Of a stretch of DNA of 64,000 bases, positions 62,833-64,000 are shown piece after piece (position 1 is the first letter of the stretch; each line of letters starts with the position of its first letter). The stretch lies in the NCBI RefSeq assembly GCF_000005505.3, contig NC_016133.3:35612737-35676736 (forward strand), written 5' to 3'. This DNA comes from Brachypodium distachyon (Eukaryota; Streptophyta; Magnoliopsida; Poales; Poaceae). Below the pieces are notes generated by a model. The model worked only from the letters and a program-made list of their open reading frames with translations, searched no databases and was not told where the DNA came from. Both the position numbers and the translations under genes were made by a program.

Positions 62833-64000
62833 TCAATAGCCATCATCATCATCATCATACTCAATGTCATCATCAACCATCTCCTCTTCCTCGGACTCAA
62901 ACTCTTCTTCCTCAAGATCTCTCACTCTTGCACTTCTACGAGGTTGGAGTTGCTCTTGTGCACCCATTGCTTCTCCGATAACATCAAAAGGTATCTCCGT
63001 AGCAGGATGCACACTACGATATCCACCCTCCTCATCTCTAAAGACAGCCAATGCATGATCATCTCCTCCTTCAAAGAGCCATCCTTGAGCTTCGGAAGCA
63101 TTTGTGCTTAGAAGAGAATCTGCTTTCTTCTTATCCTTCAATCTTTGCCTCTTGGACATCATCCTTGTATTGAATTGTATGTAGACCATGTTTTTGAGGC
63201 GATCCGTTGTTAGTCTATTTCTTCTCTTGGTGTGAATCTACAAGTAAAAAAAATAGTATGAAGCATGAAGAATGCAAATTGAGAGAGTAAGGTGGCTTAT
63301 TAAGTAGTTTACCATTTCATAGACGCTCCAATTTCTTTCACAACCAGAAGAGCTAGAAGTCAATGATAAGATCCTCATAACCATCTTTTGCAACAAAGGA
63401 ACCTCAGTTACATAGAGCTTCCACCATCCAACTGAGAAATAGAACAAATGAACAATTAAACTTTAAAAAATAGCAAGCAAGTAACATCAGCAGCAGCCAG
63501 CCAACAGCAGCAGTAGCTTACCAGGATTGTAGTCCTCCCTTTGACATGAAGTTGCAAGCTTCTTGAAAGGTCCTTCCATACTTTCATACTTCCCTTCCTC
63601 CACATTGACCACGGTATGAAGATCCTCGGTATCATCTCCAAAGTATTGCTCTGCACATTTCATGAATGCTACGGTCATGCTTGGATCAATCAAATATTTC
63701 TTTGTTAGCATATGCATAGTATGGATTCAAGAGATATGCGGTCTTGTGCAGTGATGTATCAAGCCTTCCTTTCAACTTCTTGTCAATGATGGCTATAGTC
63801 TCTTTGTAGTTCTTCTCAACATCGCCAAATGCCTCCTTGATCTTGATCTTTGCCTTCAACATCTCTCCATAAAGCCAAGCCATGGATGGCTTGACATCCC
63901 CATCAAACAAACGAAGAAGGATCACCAATGGCTCAAACACCTTCAAGCAAAGTGTTACTCCTTTCCAAAAGTTGGCATCCATCAAGGTGGCCGTTGTATC
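62833..64000 (-). pseudogene. hAT-family transposase, 3' part, frameshifted
   Basis: Three minus-strand exons are visible: from beyond 64000 to 63522, 63431-63313 and 63237-62833. The sequence MMDANFWKGVTLCLKVFEPL, LRLFDGDVKPSMAWLYGEML and AYLLNPYYAYANKEIFD belongs to the RNase H-like region, and SGCERNWSVYEM joined to IHTKRRNRLTTDRLKNMVY is the C-terminal dimerisation region. The tail is acidic (DLEEEEFESEEEE). Near 63686-63692 one extra base separates IFD from DPSMTVAFMKCAEQYFGDD, putting a stop in frame, so this copy is inactive unless there is a sequencing error. The N-terminal zinc finger and most of the catalytic part lie outside the window. Confidence 0.8.

Overview
The window is nuclear DNA of a grass, most likely a Pooideae species with a compact genome (Brachypodium-like; the genus is an inference). 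The evidence is: GT-AG split genes with strongly GC-rich first exons, monocot-type proteins, several Stowaway MITEs starting CTCCCTCC with TA target duplications, tRNA-derived SINEs, an L1-type LINE and PIF/Harbinger and hAT remnants. No bacterial, organellar or viral gene block is seen.

Layout. 1-4.6 kb: 3'-truncated ARABIDILLO-type F-box/armadillo gene (minus), running off the left edge. 5.7-5.9 kb: SINE. 6.2-10.8 kb: WRAP73/WDR8-type WD40 gene (minus) with a SINE nested in a LINE tail inside intron 2. 11.2-12.0 kb: 853-bp element with terminal inverted repeats and TA duplications. 12.3-17.3 kb: decayed L1-type LINE (minus). 17.9-20.5 kb: conserved plant glycine-rich gene of unknown function (plus), whose 3' end is tandemly duplicated. 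21.8-24.9 kb: GC-rich block, a 17-copy ~70-bp minisatellite and a small Helitron-like element. 25.7-28.9 kb: a diverged direct duplication bracketing a hAT-like insertion. 29.3-34.8 kb: CDC7-type kinase (plus, 15 exons). 36.1-37.9 kb: plastid-type methionine sulfoxide reductase A (plus). 38.7-40.5 kb: PIF/Harbinger-like element with a Myb/SANT-like remnant. 40.8-42.4 kb: nucleoside diphosphate kinase (minus). 44.7-45.7 kb: a two-level tandem repeat. 48.1-48.8 kb: PRA1-family gene (minus). 49-53.8 kb: gene-poor, MITE-rich. 54.1-55.5 kb: P4-type cyclin (plus). 59.2-62.3 kb: three-KH RNA-binding gene of the PEPPER/FLK type (plus). 62.3 kb to the end: frameshifted hAT transposase (minus), entering from the right.

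The host genes are ordinary single-copy housekeeping or regulatory genes, not an operon-like system. Two of them (CDC7 kinase, P-type cyclin) belong to the cell cycle, and the CDC7 promoter carries two E2F-type sites. From memory, MSRA4 and CYCP4-1 are near neighbours on rice chromosome 10, so this could be a collinear segment; that needs a synteny comparison.

I did not find a convincing new biochemical system. The least explained structures are the two tandem-repeat arrays, the duplicated CDC7 upstream region, the 3'-end duplication of the glycine-rich gene and the TIR element with a GC-rich cargo. Exon coordinates were derived by hand from GT/AG sites and reading-frame continuity.
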